Below are positions 46,801 through 54,355 of a stretch of DNA of 64,000 nucleotides, one piece after another. The position numbers and the translations under genes are program-made. The notes beneath the pieces are model-generated. The model was not told where the DNA came from. It searched no databases and worked only from the letters and a program-made list of their open reading frames with translations. Source of the DNA: Pseudomonas sp. FP453 (lineage in GTDB: Bacteria; Pseudomonadota; Gammaproteobacteria; Pseudomonadales; Pseudomonadaceae); contig NZ_CP117435.1 in the NCBI RefSeq assembly GCF_030687495.1, positions 1,612,001-1,676,000 of the forward strand, in the 5' to 3' direction. The first letter of the stretch is position 1; each line of letters starts with the position of its first letter.

Positions 46801-47232
46801 AGGGAATTTCGACCAGACACCTTGGAGCTGGAATGTGTGAGGCAAGGTCGCTAGGCCTTTCGACCACAAGATGAAAAACATTGCCCGAAACGATACCCGT
46901 AATCCCATAGCGTCTTCTAAGAAGGCTGGTAGGCATCCAGTTATCTTCTCATAAAGCGAACTCGCGAGGGCATTGTCTTCTGTTTTGAGTATTGCCAAGT
47001 CATACATTAGGTCAAGGTGAGTTCTGTTGATTTTTTTGAAGCCAGTTAAGCTTCTAAGAATGAAAAGCGAAAACCTGCTCCGATCCTGGCGACTAGAGCT
47101 GTCCAAGGCTTGGTCAACTTTATGGCCAAACTCCATTCGCATTTGTTTGCAAAGTTTTTTTAAGGCCTCTCGCACCTCTTTCTGGATGTTTACATTCGGT
47201 GCTAAGTTTACTTTTTCGGAGGTATTAATCAT
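43879..47232 (-). CDS. gmtZ: GmtZ-like large tyrosine recombinase
   Basis: 1117 residues. The long N-terminal part (about 1-600) is helical and unknown. The catalytic domain follows: ALHGGLRLQNCQW near 630 (Arg I), TPHSLRATWLTH near 782 (HxxR), QVAHKNAHTTDYY near 812 (His and nucleophile Tyr). After it comes a Cys-rich segment (CICLKNGNCP, RVCGLCPI, about 905-935) that may bind zinc. Size and layout match GmtZ. Its start overlaps the GmtY-like stop by 4 bases (ATGA), so it is coupled to it. Confidence 0.78.
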   Translation of the reverse strand: MINTSEKVNLAPNVNIQKEVREALKKLCKQMRMEFGHKVDQALDSSSRQDRSRFSLFILRSLTGFKKINRTHLDLMYDLAILKTEDNALASSLYEKITGCLPAFLEDAMGLRVSFRAMFFILWSKGLATLPHTFQLQGVWSKFPLLESLSKGFIYEHSEGFPETTRASRVFQYRTSWLKAEDVSLEELWEAAPSVCDNRVHDPNVFRYLPWIQTFAARHPNIISPGDAYHLEKYHQYLQAKSTSSSTAHDFKMTIEEFKDYFAVPFEDALEMTPKQRERARRHYQSNWAREKTALKKRVRDNEIAKQLANNSELSIEQRSILAPKPDRDTKNFSWLKNNFYPGSEHINIENLSRFWLAAANYYLAYLERQSHSTRYRSKKIQAINFLLDYVFFYLPLWFEENPRSIVRFPERPSEFERVIFWNNTISKEDLEANLFGVGKKLDGITVPCTLSQYYDAAYSAKTKAAFVANIHEFFEVIIVDKAVIKAEVEFAVEAGFDNPVSLKVDRSGSGARGSTDKVVLPLDSTVIAKAYVQAVDKIGLSLQQQILTGRLRGNQLDEVRRAEWINLHELGLSHDIQISNPDDEDDALVISLTRIINVYSWYPGLYGAATTEVYMPWISVTRMLSVALHGGLRLQNCQWLDINTFDNLLSKPEHRILNSCILYVNTDKDGQDRPVVIPDDVMNALIAERHFQREVFQRPLPPTYYENDPTDPKEYGKIYSLFRSPWNSHGLPFSDSNYSEKWALLLYGVQDVYNTLVPSERHHQFVTYNKHGQIRSVHTPHSLRATWLTHARIYGHLDIRVAQQQVAHKNAHTTDYYTVPNISESIKAISESNKLIMRSAWAQMTPAASNAYMTSNAISVGWSTNRTKLSQDQNFISVSSAVIEHEKTGMQIIATDKNPDVGFYTNCICLKNGNCPKGLIAFTGRSRVCGLCPIAVFGIDHLPAINCLIRKLTGESESLVSKLKTLKASKANRHEVEAIHHELTVAKLELGSYHLVRQALKDRLDKDASEPRLITRMRDLKDFQSHEIDMNNPAQRVIAQLLDSQDYPQFASHNYPYMIEKIAKNPDLLKMAIAQGPDRDKYVGQVLSIMGTMNLSVADIAERIDSNSLSIGSQLQ

Positions 47233-48608
47233 GCGGCAATTCGCTCCGAAAGATCATAGGCAAGCTCTGCGTATACAGCGGATCTGATCTGGTCAATGTT
47301 AGGATTTCTACCCCACAAAGCTTTCATGCGTTCTGCTGACTCGATTTCGGCGATCACAGTCTCTTCGCTGAGTCGAGCGTACTTTTCCGTTGACCTGATG
47401 TCCTTGTGGCCCATCAAAAGCTTTATCTCGGATAAAGTAAGGCCCATCTGATTACGACCGGGGATGTAAACAAAGTTTCTTGCCCATACCCCGTAAAAAT
47501 GTCTCAGGCTGTGAGAGGTATAGGGCGCACCAGTCGCAGGAGACATAGTGCCGAGATCCACCTGCGCCTTCCTCAAGGCTCTATTCAGACTTCTGTTGAG
47601 CGAATTCATATTCCTCAAGAAAAGCAAGGGCTCCCCGTAAGTATGCTTTTCGTTCGAAACGAATAGATAGTCACTGTCTGTTGTTGGGCGGATATTAAGA
47701 TAGTCGGCCAGGGCTTCAAAAAACATGTTTTTGAAAGGCTCAAACATGACAATGGACGCAAGTGTCCTGCCTTTGAATGGCAGCTTTCGCGCTGCTTTCT
47801 CCGCCGCAGGGTTGCGATGGTAGTTGGGATCTTCAATTTTGATTGTCCTCGCATCAATATCGACGTCTGACCTTCGGATCCCCCAAACTTCGGAGTGGCG
47901 CAATCCTCCTCCGGCAATCATGACAGCGGCGCATCGGCTTTCAGGATCTTCAATGTCATTGAGTAGTGTCAGAACATGTTCAGTGGGGAAGCTCCGACTT
48001 ACCTGAGAGCCTTTGACCTTACCGCCAGGAATGCCACCTGGGGCGTAAGCGTGGGCATCCTTGGGGGTATTTCCGAACGTCAATGTATTGTTGTGAATGT
48101 TGTCCATTTCAGCTTTGGTACGCCGTCTGTCCTGCGTTTGGGGCAGGGACATGACATTGGAGAATGCGTCACTCTTGGTCAGGATCCGCATGGGGGATGC
48201 CAAGTCATTGAGCTTCATTTGGCTCGTGCGAAGGAAGTCATTGACCCCGGCCAAATATGTCTGGGCACTCCCAGATTTTACTGGCGTCTTTCCCAGGGCT
48301 TTAGCAGCTCGGCGTACGATGAAGTCAGTGCTGTTAATCCCTTTGGTCAAAAACTCCCAGTACAGGTTGATGGTCTTTTGGGCAACCTCGGGCGGCATGG
48401 GTGTGCCTCCCATCACACCTGTTTCGTAGCAGTAGTCGAAGAAATGCGCTACCGAGCTGCAATACTGGTAGGGCACTGACTCACCAAACGCATGGCCCAC
48501 TTCTTTCGTTTTGTATCCCGCATACCTGTTGAAGGCGTCAATCGGACGCCCTGTGGCGGTCTCGAAGAGGCGAGGTGTATCCATCTGAATGAGATAAACA
48601 TGCTTCAC
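47229..48608 (-). CDS. gmtY: GmtY-like tyrosine recombinase
   Basis: 459 residues from GTG 48608, which has AAGGA 7-8 bases upstream; the frame extends to a TTG at 48683 without a good site. SAM-like N-terminal domain, then catalytic residues GLRHSEVWGIRR near 234 (Arg I), TSHSLRHFYGVW near 368 (HxxR), LMGHKDIRSTEKYARL near 401-412 (His and Tyr). First gene of the operon and closest to the tRNA target. Same length class as GmtY. Cuts and joins the att sites. Confidence 0.82.
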   Translation of the reverse strand: MKHVYLIQMDTPRLFETATGRPIDAFNRYAGYKTKEVGHAFGESVPYQYCSSVAHFFDYCYETGVMGGTPMPPEVAQKTINLYWEFLTKGINSTDFIVRRAAKALGKTPVKSGSAQTYLAGVNDFLRTSQMKLNDLASPMRILTKSDAFSNVMSLPQTQDRRRTKAEMDNIHNNTLTFGNTPKDAHAYAPGGIPGGKVKGSQVSRSFPTEHVLTLLNDIEDPESRCAAVMIAGGGLRHSEVWGIRRSDVDIDARTIKIEDPNYHRNPAAEKAARKLPFKGRTLASIVMFEPFKNMFFEALADYLNIRPTTDSDYLFVSNEKHTYGEPLLFLRNMNSLNRSLNRALRKAQVDLGTMSPATGAPYTSHSLRHFYGVWARNFVYIPGRNQMGLTLSEIKLLMGHKDIRSTEKYARLSEETVIAEIESAERMKALWGRNPNIDQIRSAVYAELAYDLSERIAA

Positions 48609-48683
48609 AGGCTTTTCCTTCTGGCCTGGGAGCCCCAAGCTGGCAGTCGAACATCTGTCTTTAGGGATAGAGAAGACTGACAA

Positions 48684-49292
48684 TTCTTGGTTAAAACTTT
48701 AATCATGTATTGACACTCTTTTCTAAATGGTGTACAAAATCGTGACGGATTTTACACGTTTAGATTTTGCGTTGTGTAATTCCATTTCGAAATTAAAAGT
48801 CATCCATTGATGTTTTTCAGGAATATGGTGGGTGATTTGCCCTAGTCCGCTGCGTTCAGGGCGGATGCCTATTGACCTCTCAGGTTGCTCGGCGACAAGT
48901 CCGCACCATTCTTCGAGTCTCTTGTCCGATTCCTTCGCGCGACCAGCCAGGCACCCATCGCACATGCTGCAGTGCGAGAGCTGAGTTCGGCTTAGGGGCT
49001 CGCGGTGCGTCAGCAGAGGCTGTTTAAGTTTGTCGTAGCGGACGTTCTATGTGAGTCGCGACCGAATGCATTCCTGCTTGCCTTAGACCTTCTGAGCGCG
49101 TCTAACAGTTGATGACTGTTTGGCTTTGAAGCTCGGTTTTCTTTGTTCACAAACTGATGTGAGCGCAGGTGGTCGCTGATTTACGCGGAGAAAGAACTGC
49201 TTGATTGGAAGGCGGGTCTAGATGAGCGAGAGCGCTGATCGGAGAGGCTGGGGGCGGAGAGCCCGTGTTTACTGGGGGGGAGAGCAATTTTA
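48684..49292. other. Island right terminus, non-coding
   Basis: Between the integrase operon and the tRNA. AT-rich at 48700-48800 (probable integrase promoter, TTGTAC / TACATGAT-like on the minus strand). A minus-strand frame at 48723-48965 (MCDGCLAGRAKESDKRLEEWCG..) has some protein character but no ribosome site, so it is not called. The remainder may hold recombinase binding sites. Confidence 0.5.
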
Positions 49293-49317
49293 TGGAGCGG
49301 GTAGAGGGAATCGAACC
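49293..49317 (-). repeat. attR: tRNA-Gly 3' end, island boundary
   Basis: Right copy of the 25-bp direct repeat, within the intact tRNA gene, exact match to 398-422. The island ends at or within it. Confidence 0.92.
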
Positions 49318-49366
49318 CTCAACTAAAGCTTGGGAAGCTTTCGTTTTACCACTAAACTATACCCGC
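49293..49366 (-). tRNA. tRNA-Gly (anticodon CCC)
   Basis: 74 bases including encoded CCA. Acceptor stem GCGGGTA/TACCCGC, D-arm GTTT-AGTGGTA-AAAC, anticodon stem AAAGC/GCTTT with loop TTCCCAA (CCC at plus-strand 49332-49334), T-arm GAGGG-TTCGATT-CCCTC, discriminator T. All stems pair. It reads GGG codons. It is the target of the island and is restored in full by the integrated end. Confidence 0.96.
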
Positions 49367-49408
49367 GTTTTGCACGTTCCTTTGCTCACAAAACGACATG
49401 TCCTATAA

Positions 49409-49462
49409 GAACCCTCGTCGGAAGCTTGGGAAGCTACTGTTCTACCATTAAACTATACCCGC
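49409..49462 (-). pseudogene. Truncated second tRNA-Gly
   Basis: Bases 1-54 of a tRNA-Gly(CCC) are present (GCGGGTATAGTTTAATGG start, TTCCCAA loop) up to GAGGGTTC, where the T-loop should continue. The rest of the T-arm, acceptor strand and CCA are missing. The anticodon stem has a T-T mismatch. The break falls at the boundary of the same 25-bp segment used by the island, so an old integration or excision at this copy could have removed its 3' end. Confidence 0.8.
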
Positions 49463-49526
49463 TCAGAGCGGCTGACTTTGTACCAGATGTTCACCCGGAT
49501 TTGAAGTTTTTCTTCAAAAATGTGCA

Positions 49527-49612
49527 TGTGGGAGCTGGCTTGCCTGCGATGGCATCGCCTCGGTTTGCCTGATACTCCGAGGTGATGCCATCGCAGGCAA
49601 GCCAGCTCCCAC
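49527..49612. repeat. REP doublet (REPIN-like)
   Basis: Two 30-base inverted halves (49527-49556 and 49583-49612), TGTGGGAGCTGGCTTGCC.. and its complement, around a short loop. The typical Pseudomonas REP palindrome. It lies between the tRNAs and the end of phaG and may form its transcript end. Confidence 0.88.
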
Positions 49613-49629
49613 ATAGACCGCATTCTGCT

Positions 49630-50514
49630 TCAAATCGCAAAGGCATGTTGAGTCTGACCCTGGTGATAACGCAATCGACTGACCGGCCGCTCCGATTTCA
49701 GAAACCCGACGACAGCCTCCCGGCTGTCCCGGCACGCGGCCTTGTGCTCCATGTCGAGGAAGTGCCCCGTTGCCTGGATGGTGCTGAAGCTGCTGTGGGC
49801 CACATGCTGGCCGAACAACTTGGCGTCCTGGGCGCTGGTGTATTCGTCCCATTCGCCGTTCAAGAACAGCACCGGAATGTCGATCTGTTTGGCCGCCTTG
49901 AGGTAGCACAGGCGGTCGCTGTTGAGCACTTGGCTGATATGGAAGTGCATCTGCCCATATTCGTGCTCGGCCAGGCTGCTCACATGCTTGTAGTTGAAGC
50001 GTTTGAACAACGACGGCAGGTGTTTGCCGATGGTGTTGTTGACGAGATGCCCGACGCGGTCGCGGTCGAGGTTGCCGAGGTAGTCAACGCCACGTTCAAG
50101 GTAGTCGCGCATGGGCGTGTTGATCACCGGTGAGAACGAGCTGATCACCGCCTTCTCCACGCGCCGCGGGCGGTGGGCAAGGGCGACCAGGGTGGCGGCG
50201 CCGCCCCAGGAGAACGACAGCACGTGTTCGGCGGCGAAGTGGTCGATGAGTTCCAGGAGGATCTGGCCTTCGACGTCCTTCGTCAGCATTTGCTCATGGC
50301 GGTTATGGATTTTGGAACGGCCGGCGTAGGGCTGGTCGTACAAAACCACGTTGAATTGCGGGTGCAGGCTTTTCACGGTTTGGGCGAAGGATGCCGTGGT
50401 GGCCATGGAGCCATTGACCATGATGATGGTCTTTGCAGCAGCGTCCGCGCGATAGAACTCCGTGTAAACCCGATACTGACCCTGTATATCCAACACAGCG
50501 ATTTCTGGCCTCAT
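49630..50514 (-). CDS. phaG: PhaG-like 3-hydroxyacyl acyltransferase/thioesterase
   Basis: 294 residues from MRPEIAVLDIQGQYRVYTEFYR, matching the start of PhaG closely through VNGSMATTASFAQTV, NVVLYDQPYAG, FSWGGAATL (nucleophile Ser), SSFSPVIN, GEWDEYT and the end QHAFAI. Alpha/beta hydrolase fold. PhaG moves 3-hydroxyacyl groups from ACP to CoA to link fatty-acid synthesis to medium-chain PHA; RhlA is its near relative. Upstream frame to 50607 lacks similarity. The first gene of the core flank. Confidence 0.9.
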   Translation of the reverse strand: MRPEIAVLDIQGQYRVYTEFYRADAAAKTIIMVNGSMATTASFAQTVKSLHPQFNVVLYDQPYAGRSKIHNRHEQMLTKDVEGQILLELIDHFAAEHVLSFSWGGAATLVALAHRPRRVEKAVISSFSPVINTPMRDYLERGVDYLGNLDRDRVGHLVNNTIGKHLPSLFKRFNYKHVSSLAEHEYGQMHFHISQVLNSDRLCYLKAAKQIDIPVLFLNGEWDEYTSAQDAKLFGQHVAHSSFSTIQATGHFLDMEHKAACRDSREAVVGFLKSERPVSRLRYHQGQTQHAFAI

Positions 50515-50819
50515 GTCGTAAGACTCCTGGCAAGCGGGTAGGGCGCGCAGATCACTCTGCACGAGCTTTGTGACAGGTAGGCATACGCCTGGAAAAGGGA
50601 GGCCCATGTCGATCCGATGACGGCTGGTCGACGGGTGTTGTTATGGCGGGCGGTTTTGCCTGGAAGGCCCGTAGATCAAGCGCGGGCGGGGCAAAGTGTT
50701 TCTTGGAGGTTATGGGCGACTCGCCAGTCATATTTCGGCTGACGGTTTGATTCAAGCAGCACAGGCGCCACCTCGCAAGGCGTCCAACTGGTTTTTTGCT
50801 ATCACCGGCTGAACGGTCG
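50515..50819. other. Intergenic region before phaG
   Basis: 305 bp between the end of rsuA and phaG. Contains a GTTTGATTCAAGC-like and other short repeats but no gene; must hold the phaG promoter. Confidence 0.45.
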
Positions 50820-51514
50820 TCAGACCTGTCCGATCTCGTCGTCGGTCAGCGCCCGATACTCCCCCGGCGCAAGGTCCGCATCCAACACCAAAGGGGCCCA
50901 TTCGTTCGCGATGCAAGCCGATCACCTTGTTGTCGAAATGCCCGAACATGCGTTTCACCTGGTGATAGCGCCCTTCGACAATGCCCAATCGCGCCGTCGT
51001 CGGCCCCAGCAGTTCCAGGGTGGCAGGTTGGGTGGTGAGGTCTTCAAAGGCGAAGTACAGGCCGGCGGCAAACGTCGTGGCGTATTCGGGGCCGATCGCT
51101 TGCTCGGTTTCCACCAGGTACACCTTGGGCAGCTTGGTTTGCGGCTGCGTCAGGCGCCGCGACCACTGGCCGTCATTGGTGATCAGCATCAGGCCGGTGG
51201 TGTTGAAATCCAGACGGCCGGCGATGTGCAGCTCACCTTTGTCCGGGCACATCCAGCAGGTCGAGGACGGTTGGGTGCTGTGGGTCCGACGTGGCGCTCA
51301 CACAGCCCTGCGGCTTGTGCAGCATGAAATAGCGCGCCGGTTTGCCGGCCTGCAACACTTCATCGTCGACACACACACGGCTGAATTCGCGCACCTCGTG
51401 ATGAGGATCGCTGACTGCCACGTCATCCACTGTCACACGCCGTTCGACCAGCAATATGCGTACTTGCTGGCGATTGAAACGCGGCAGGTTGCTGAGGAAG
51501 CGATCTACACGCAT
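50820..51514 (-). pseudogene. rsuA: RsuA-like 16S rRNA pseudouridine synthase, two frame breaks
   Basis: S4 domain at the start (MRVDRFLSNLPRFNRQQV), catalytic part with GRLDFNTTGLMLITNDG (catalytic Asp) and EGRYHQVKRMFG. The first frame ends at VPGQR; one extra C near 51245 (CCC for CC) would restore VPDKGELHIAGRLD. Near 50885 one extra T in TTT would restore GPLVLDADLAPGEYRALTDDEIGQV with TGA at 50820. The repaired length of about 230 residues is that of RsuA. Because this core gene is broken only at homopolymers, sequencing error is likely. ATG overlaps the TAA of the upstream gene. Confidence 0.85.
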
Positions 51515-51726
51515 TACGGCTGTTCAGCGCCGCGCAATTGCGCGTCCACCTGGGCGCAGCGTGGGCACAGGCAGGCCTGGTTGCGCAGTGCATCGGGTAA
51601 CGCCTCAAGCACGGCCGGGTCGATGGTGACGCCGTAGCACCAGCACGCTTGGTCGGCCGTGCGCGGGTCGGCCAGGGTGCAGTCGTTGCGGGCGCCGCAG
51701 GCGGGGCAGAGGGTTGGCGTGGTCAT
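51514..51726 (-). CDS. Cysteine-rich CWC-family protein
   Basis: 70 residues from MTTPTLCPACGARNDC, with CWCYG and CLCPRC giving four Cys pairs, probably zinc-binding. This small family is known by its CWC motif. Translationally coupled to rsuA (TAATG). Confidence 0.82.
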   Translation of the reverse strand: MTTPTLCPACGARNDCTLADPRTADQACWCYGVTIDPAVLEALPDALRNQACLCPRCAQVDAQLRGAEQP

Positions 51727-51957
51727 GGCTCGGTTCAGGCTGGATCTCGGTGGGGTGGCACGATACAGCGTCGCCGCAGACCGTGCCAAACAGACTGGGA
51801 AATGCCGGCGCTCCGGTCGTCCGATCTACGTGTTTCAAGCTGTGTCAAAAACGCACCAGATTCGGTTTTTGATGTCAGATGTTTCGTCATTCAGTGAAAG
51901 CTGAATGCCGCCCCCCAGCGTCGCTGGAGGAGCTCTTCCGCGGTCCAGGAGGCCGCC

Positions 51958-52305
51958 ATGTATCGACGACTGCTACTCACTGCCTTGCTCGCCCTGACCT
52001 TGTCCGCGTGTGTGCCCTATTACGACGGTGGCGGCACTTACTATCGCTCCGAGGTCTACACCACCCCGGCACCGGCGTATTACTACGGCGGCGGTTCTTC
52101 CTACTACGGGCGCAGCTATTACGCGCCCGCACCGCGCTACTATCCTGCGCCACGCTACTACCAGGCGGCACCGCGTTATTACCAGCCAGCGCCGCGTTAC
52201 TACTCAAGGCCTGGCTACCGGCCTTATCCGAACCAGGGCTGGGACAATCGCGGTGGTCACGACCGAGGCGGACGGGGTGACGGCGGCCATCGCGGGCACC
52301 GTTAA
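51958..52305 (+). CDS. Tyr/Pro-rich lipoprotein
   Basis: 115 residues. Signal with lipobox LTLSAC, then low-complexity Tyr/Pro/Gly with repeated APRYYxxAPRYY units (about 55-85) and an RGG-like basic tail (GGHDRGGRGDGGHRGHR). Probably outer-membrane or periplasmic, function unknown. Convergent with the next gene, with 4 bp overlap of stops. Confidence 0.75.
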   Translation: MYRRLLLTALLALTLSACVPYYDGGGTYYRSEVYTTPAPAYYYGGGSSYYGRSYYAPAPRYYPAPRYYQAAPRYYQPAPRYYSRPGYRPYPNQGWDNRGGHDRGGRGDGGHRGHR

Positions 52306-53414
52306 CGCTCAGACAAATCCGCCAGGGGGTGCCGGCCTTCCCACGCTTTGTGGAAATGCGCCTGCACCACCGCCTCCGGCACCGCATGCACATCCGGCCA
52401 ATGCCAATGGGGCTGCTGGTCCTTGTCGATCAGCCGCGCGCGTACCCCTTCGGCAAATTCCGGGTGGCGGCAGCAGTTAAGGCTCATGGTGTATTCCATC
52501 TGGAACACCTGGGCGAGGGACAAATGACGGCCGCGCTGGATCTGTTCCCACACCAGATGCGCGGTCAACGGGCAGCCTTCACTCAGGGTCTTGCCGGCGC
52601 GGCTGAATAGCGGGTCGCTGTGGTCGCGCAACTGGCTCAAGGCGCGCCAGGCGCAGCGTACATCGCCGACATCCAGCCATTCGTCGATCTGCGTCCGGCG
52701 CGGCAGCCACTGCGCTTCGGGTTGCTGGCTGTGCGCTTCCTGGGCCAGGGCCTTGAGCAGGCTGTTGAGCTGCATCGGTGTTTGTTCCTGCCAGTTCAAT
52801 TGCAGCAAGCCGTCGATCAGTTCGTCTTGCTGGTCATCGCGCAGGAAGCGGTCGGCCAGGCCCAGGTCCAACGCATCGCGACCGTTAATATGCGCGCCGG
52901 TCAGGCCGAGGAACAACCCGAGCTTGCCCGGCAGGCGCGGCAAAAACCAACTGGCGCCCACATCCGGGTACAGGCCGATGCTGATCTCGGGCATGGCCAG
53001 GCGGCTGCTCGGCGTGACGATGCGCACTGTCGCACTTTGCAACAGGCCCATGCCGCCGCCCAGTACGTAGCCATGGCCCCAGCAGATCAGCGGTTTTGGA
53101 TAGGTATGCAGGCGATAGTCGAGGCGATATTCCGCTGCAAAAAACTGTGCGGCCAACGCCGGAACAACGCCGGGCTGTTCACGGCATTCCATCGCGAGGC
53201 TGCGCACTTCGCCGCCGGCGCAAAAGGCTTTGGGCCCATTGCCGCGCAGCAGCACGCAAACGATATTCGGGTCTTTCGCCCAACTGTCCAGGCGCTCGCC
53301 CAGGGCCAGGATCATCGGCAGGGAGAGGGCGTTGAGGGATTTTTCCGCGTCCAGGCTGGCGATACCGATGCGGGCACCGTCGCTGCCGGTCAGCTCTTCG
53401 AAGTGCAGGTTCAT
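52302..53414 (-). CDS. Enoyl-CoA hydratase/isomerase-family protein, 3-hydroxyisobutyryl-CoA hydrolase-like
   Basis: 370 residues, the long form of the crotonase family (hydratases are about 260). LRGNGPKAFCAGGEVRSLAM (CoA and oxyanion hole), HGYVLGGGMGL, MPEISIGLYPDVGASWFLPR, then a C-terminal extra domain, as in 3-hydroxyisobutyryl-CoA hydrolases of valine breakdown. Cytoplasmic. Confidence 0.88.
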   Translation of the reverse strand: MNLHFEELTGSDGARIGIASLDAEKSLNALSLPMILALGERLDSWAKDPNIVCVLLRGNGPKAFCAGGEVRSLAMECREQPGVVPALAAQFFAAEYRLDYRLHTYPKPLICWGHGYVLGGGMGLLQSATVRIVTPSSRLAMPEISIGLYPDVGASWFLPRLPGKLGLFLGLTGAHINGRDALDLGLADRFLRDDQQDELIDGLLQLNWQEQTPMQLNSLLKALAQEAHSQQPEAQWLPRRTQIDEWLDVGDVRCAWRALSQLRDHSDPLFSRAGKTLSEGCPLTAHLVWEQIQRGRHLSLAQVFQMEYTMSLNCCRHPEFAEGVRARLIDKDQQPHWHWPDVHAVPEAVVQAHFHKAWEGRHPLADLSER

Positions 53415-53550
53415 CGTGACCTCATTCGGGAAGGTAGAGGATCAGTATGATCGCTTCGTAGGAAAGTGCCGGTGGTGTGTCAGATCAATTGACAAGCGGG
53501 GTCGGCTTTCCTAGGGTTCGCCTCATTCTTTTTGACAAGACCATTCCAAC

Positions 53551-54243
53551 ATGACCGAAGGCGACCGTATCAAACTCGAACCCACCTGGAAGCACGCCCT
53601 GCGCGATGAGTTCGAACAGCCCTACATGGCCCAGTTGCGCGAGTTCCTGCGTGAGGAACATGCGGCCGGCAAAGAGATTTATCCACCCGGCCCGCTGATC
53701 TTCAACGCGCTCAACTCCACGCCGCTGGACAAGGTCAAGGTGGTGATCCTTGGCCAAGACCCGTACCACGGCCCCGGCCAGGCCCATGGTTTGTGCTTCT
53801 CGGTGCAACCGGGCATACCGACGCCGCCGTCGCTGCTCAATATCTACAAAGAGCTCAAGCGCGACCTGAACATCGACATCCCCAACCACGGCTGCCTGCA
53901 AAGCTGGGCCGACCAGGGCGTGCTGATGTTGAACACCACCATGACCGTGGAACGCGCCAACGCCAATGCGCATGCGGGCAAGGGCTGGCAGTTCTTTACG
54001 GATCGGATTATCGAGGTGGTCAGTGAGCACCAGCCGCATCTGGTGTTCTTGCTGTGGGGCGCCCATGCCCAGGGCAAGCAGAAGCTGATCGATGCCACCA
54101 AGCATCTGGTGCTGACCTCAGTGCACCCGTCGCCGTTGTCGGCGTATCGCGGGTTTTTGGGGTGCGGGCATTTCAGCCGTACCAACAAGTTTCTTGAGCA
54201 GAATGGCGAGACGGCAATTGAGTGGCGGTTGCCGCCACTCTAA
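53551..54243 (+). CDS. ung: Uracil-DNA glycosylase
   Basis: 230 residues. [18 protein letters not shown] with the catalytic Asp near residue 70, [20 protein letters not shown] and [11 protein letters not shown] near 190 are the family-1 UNG motifs. Removes uracil from DNA as the first step of base-excision repair. No unusual features. Confidence 0.97.
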   Translation: MTEGDRIKLEPTWKHALRDEFEQPYMAQLREFLREEHAAGKEIYPPGPLIFNALNSTPLDKVKVVILGQDPYHGPGQAHGLCFSVQPGIPTPPSLLNIYKELKRDLNIDIPNHGCLQSWADQGVLMLNTTMTVERANANAHAGKGWQFFTDRIIEVVSEHQPHLVFLLWGAHAQGKQKLIDATKHLVLTSVHPSPLSAYRGFLGCGHFSRTNKFLEQNGETAIEWRLPPL

Positions 54244-54247
54244 ACAT

Positions 54248-54336
54248 TGTGGGAGCGGGCTTGCCCGCGATCGCGGTGGGCCAGCTGGCATCTTTGTCAC
54301 AGGCATTGCGCTATCGCAGGCAAGCCAGCTCCCACA
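54248..54336. repeat. REP doublet (REPIN-like)
   Basis: TGTGGGAGCGGGCTTGCCCGC at 54248-54268 and AGGCAAGCCAGCTCCCACA at 54318-54336, inverted, imperfect. Between the convergent ung and AbrB genes. Confidence 0.85.
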
Positions 54337-54355
54337 GTTGGGGAGCGCTGAAGCG

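Noticed and set aside
48723..48965. An 80-residue minus-strand frame between the integrase and the tRNA
   Set aside because: No ribosome site; probably the non-coding recombination end of the island, though a small protein cannot be excluded.
49527..49612. CRISPR repeat for the palindromic TGTGGGAGC sequences
   Set aside because: They occur as isolated inverted pairs without spacers and match Pseudomonas REP elements; no cas genes are present.
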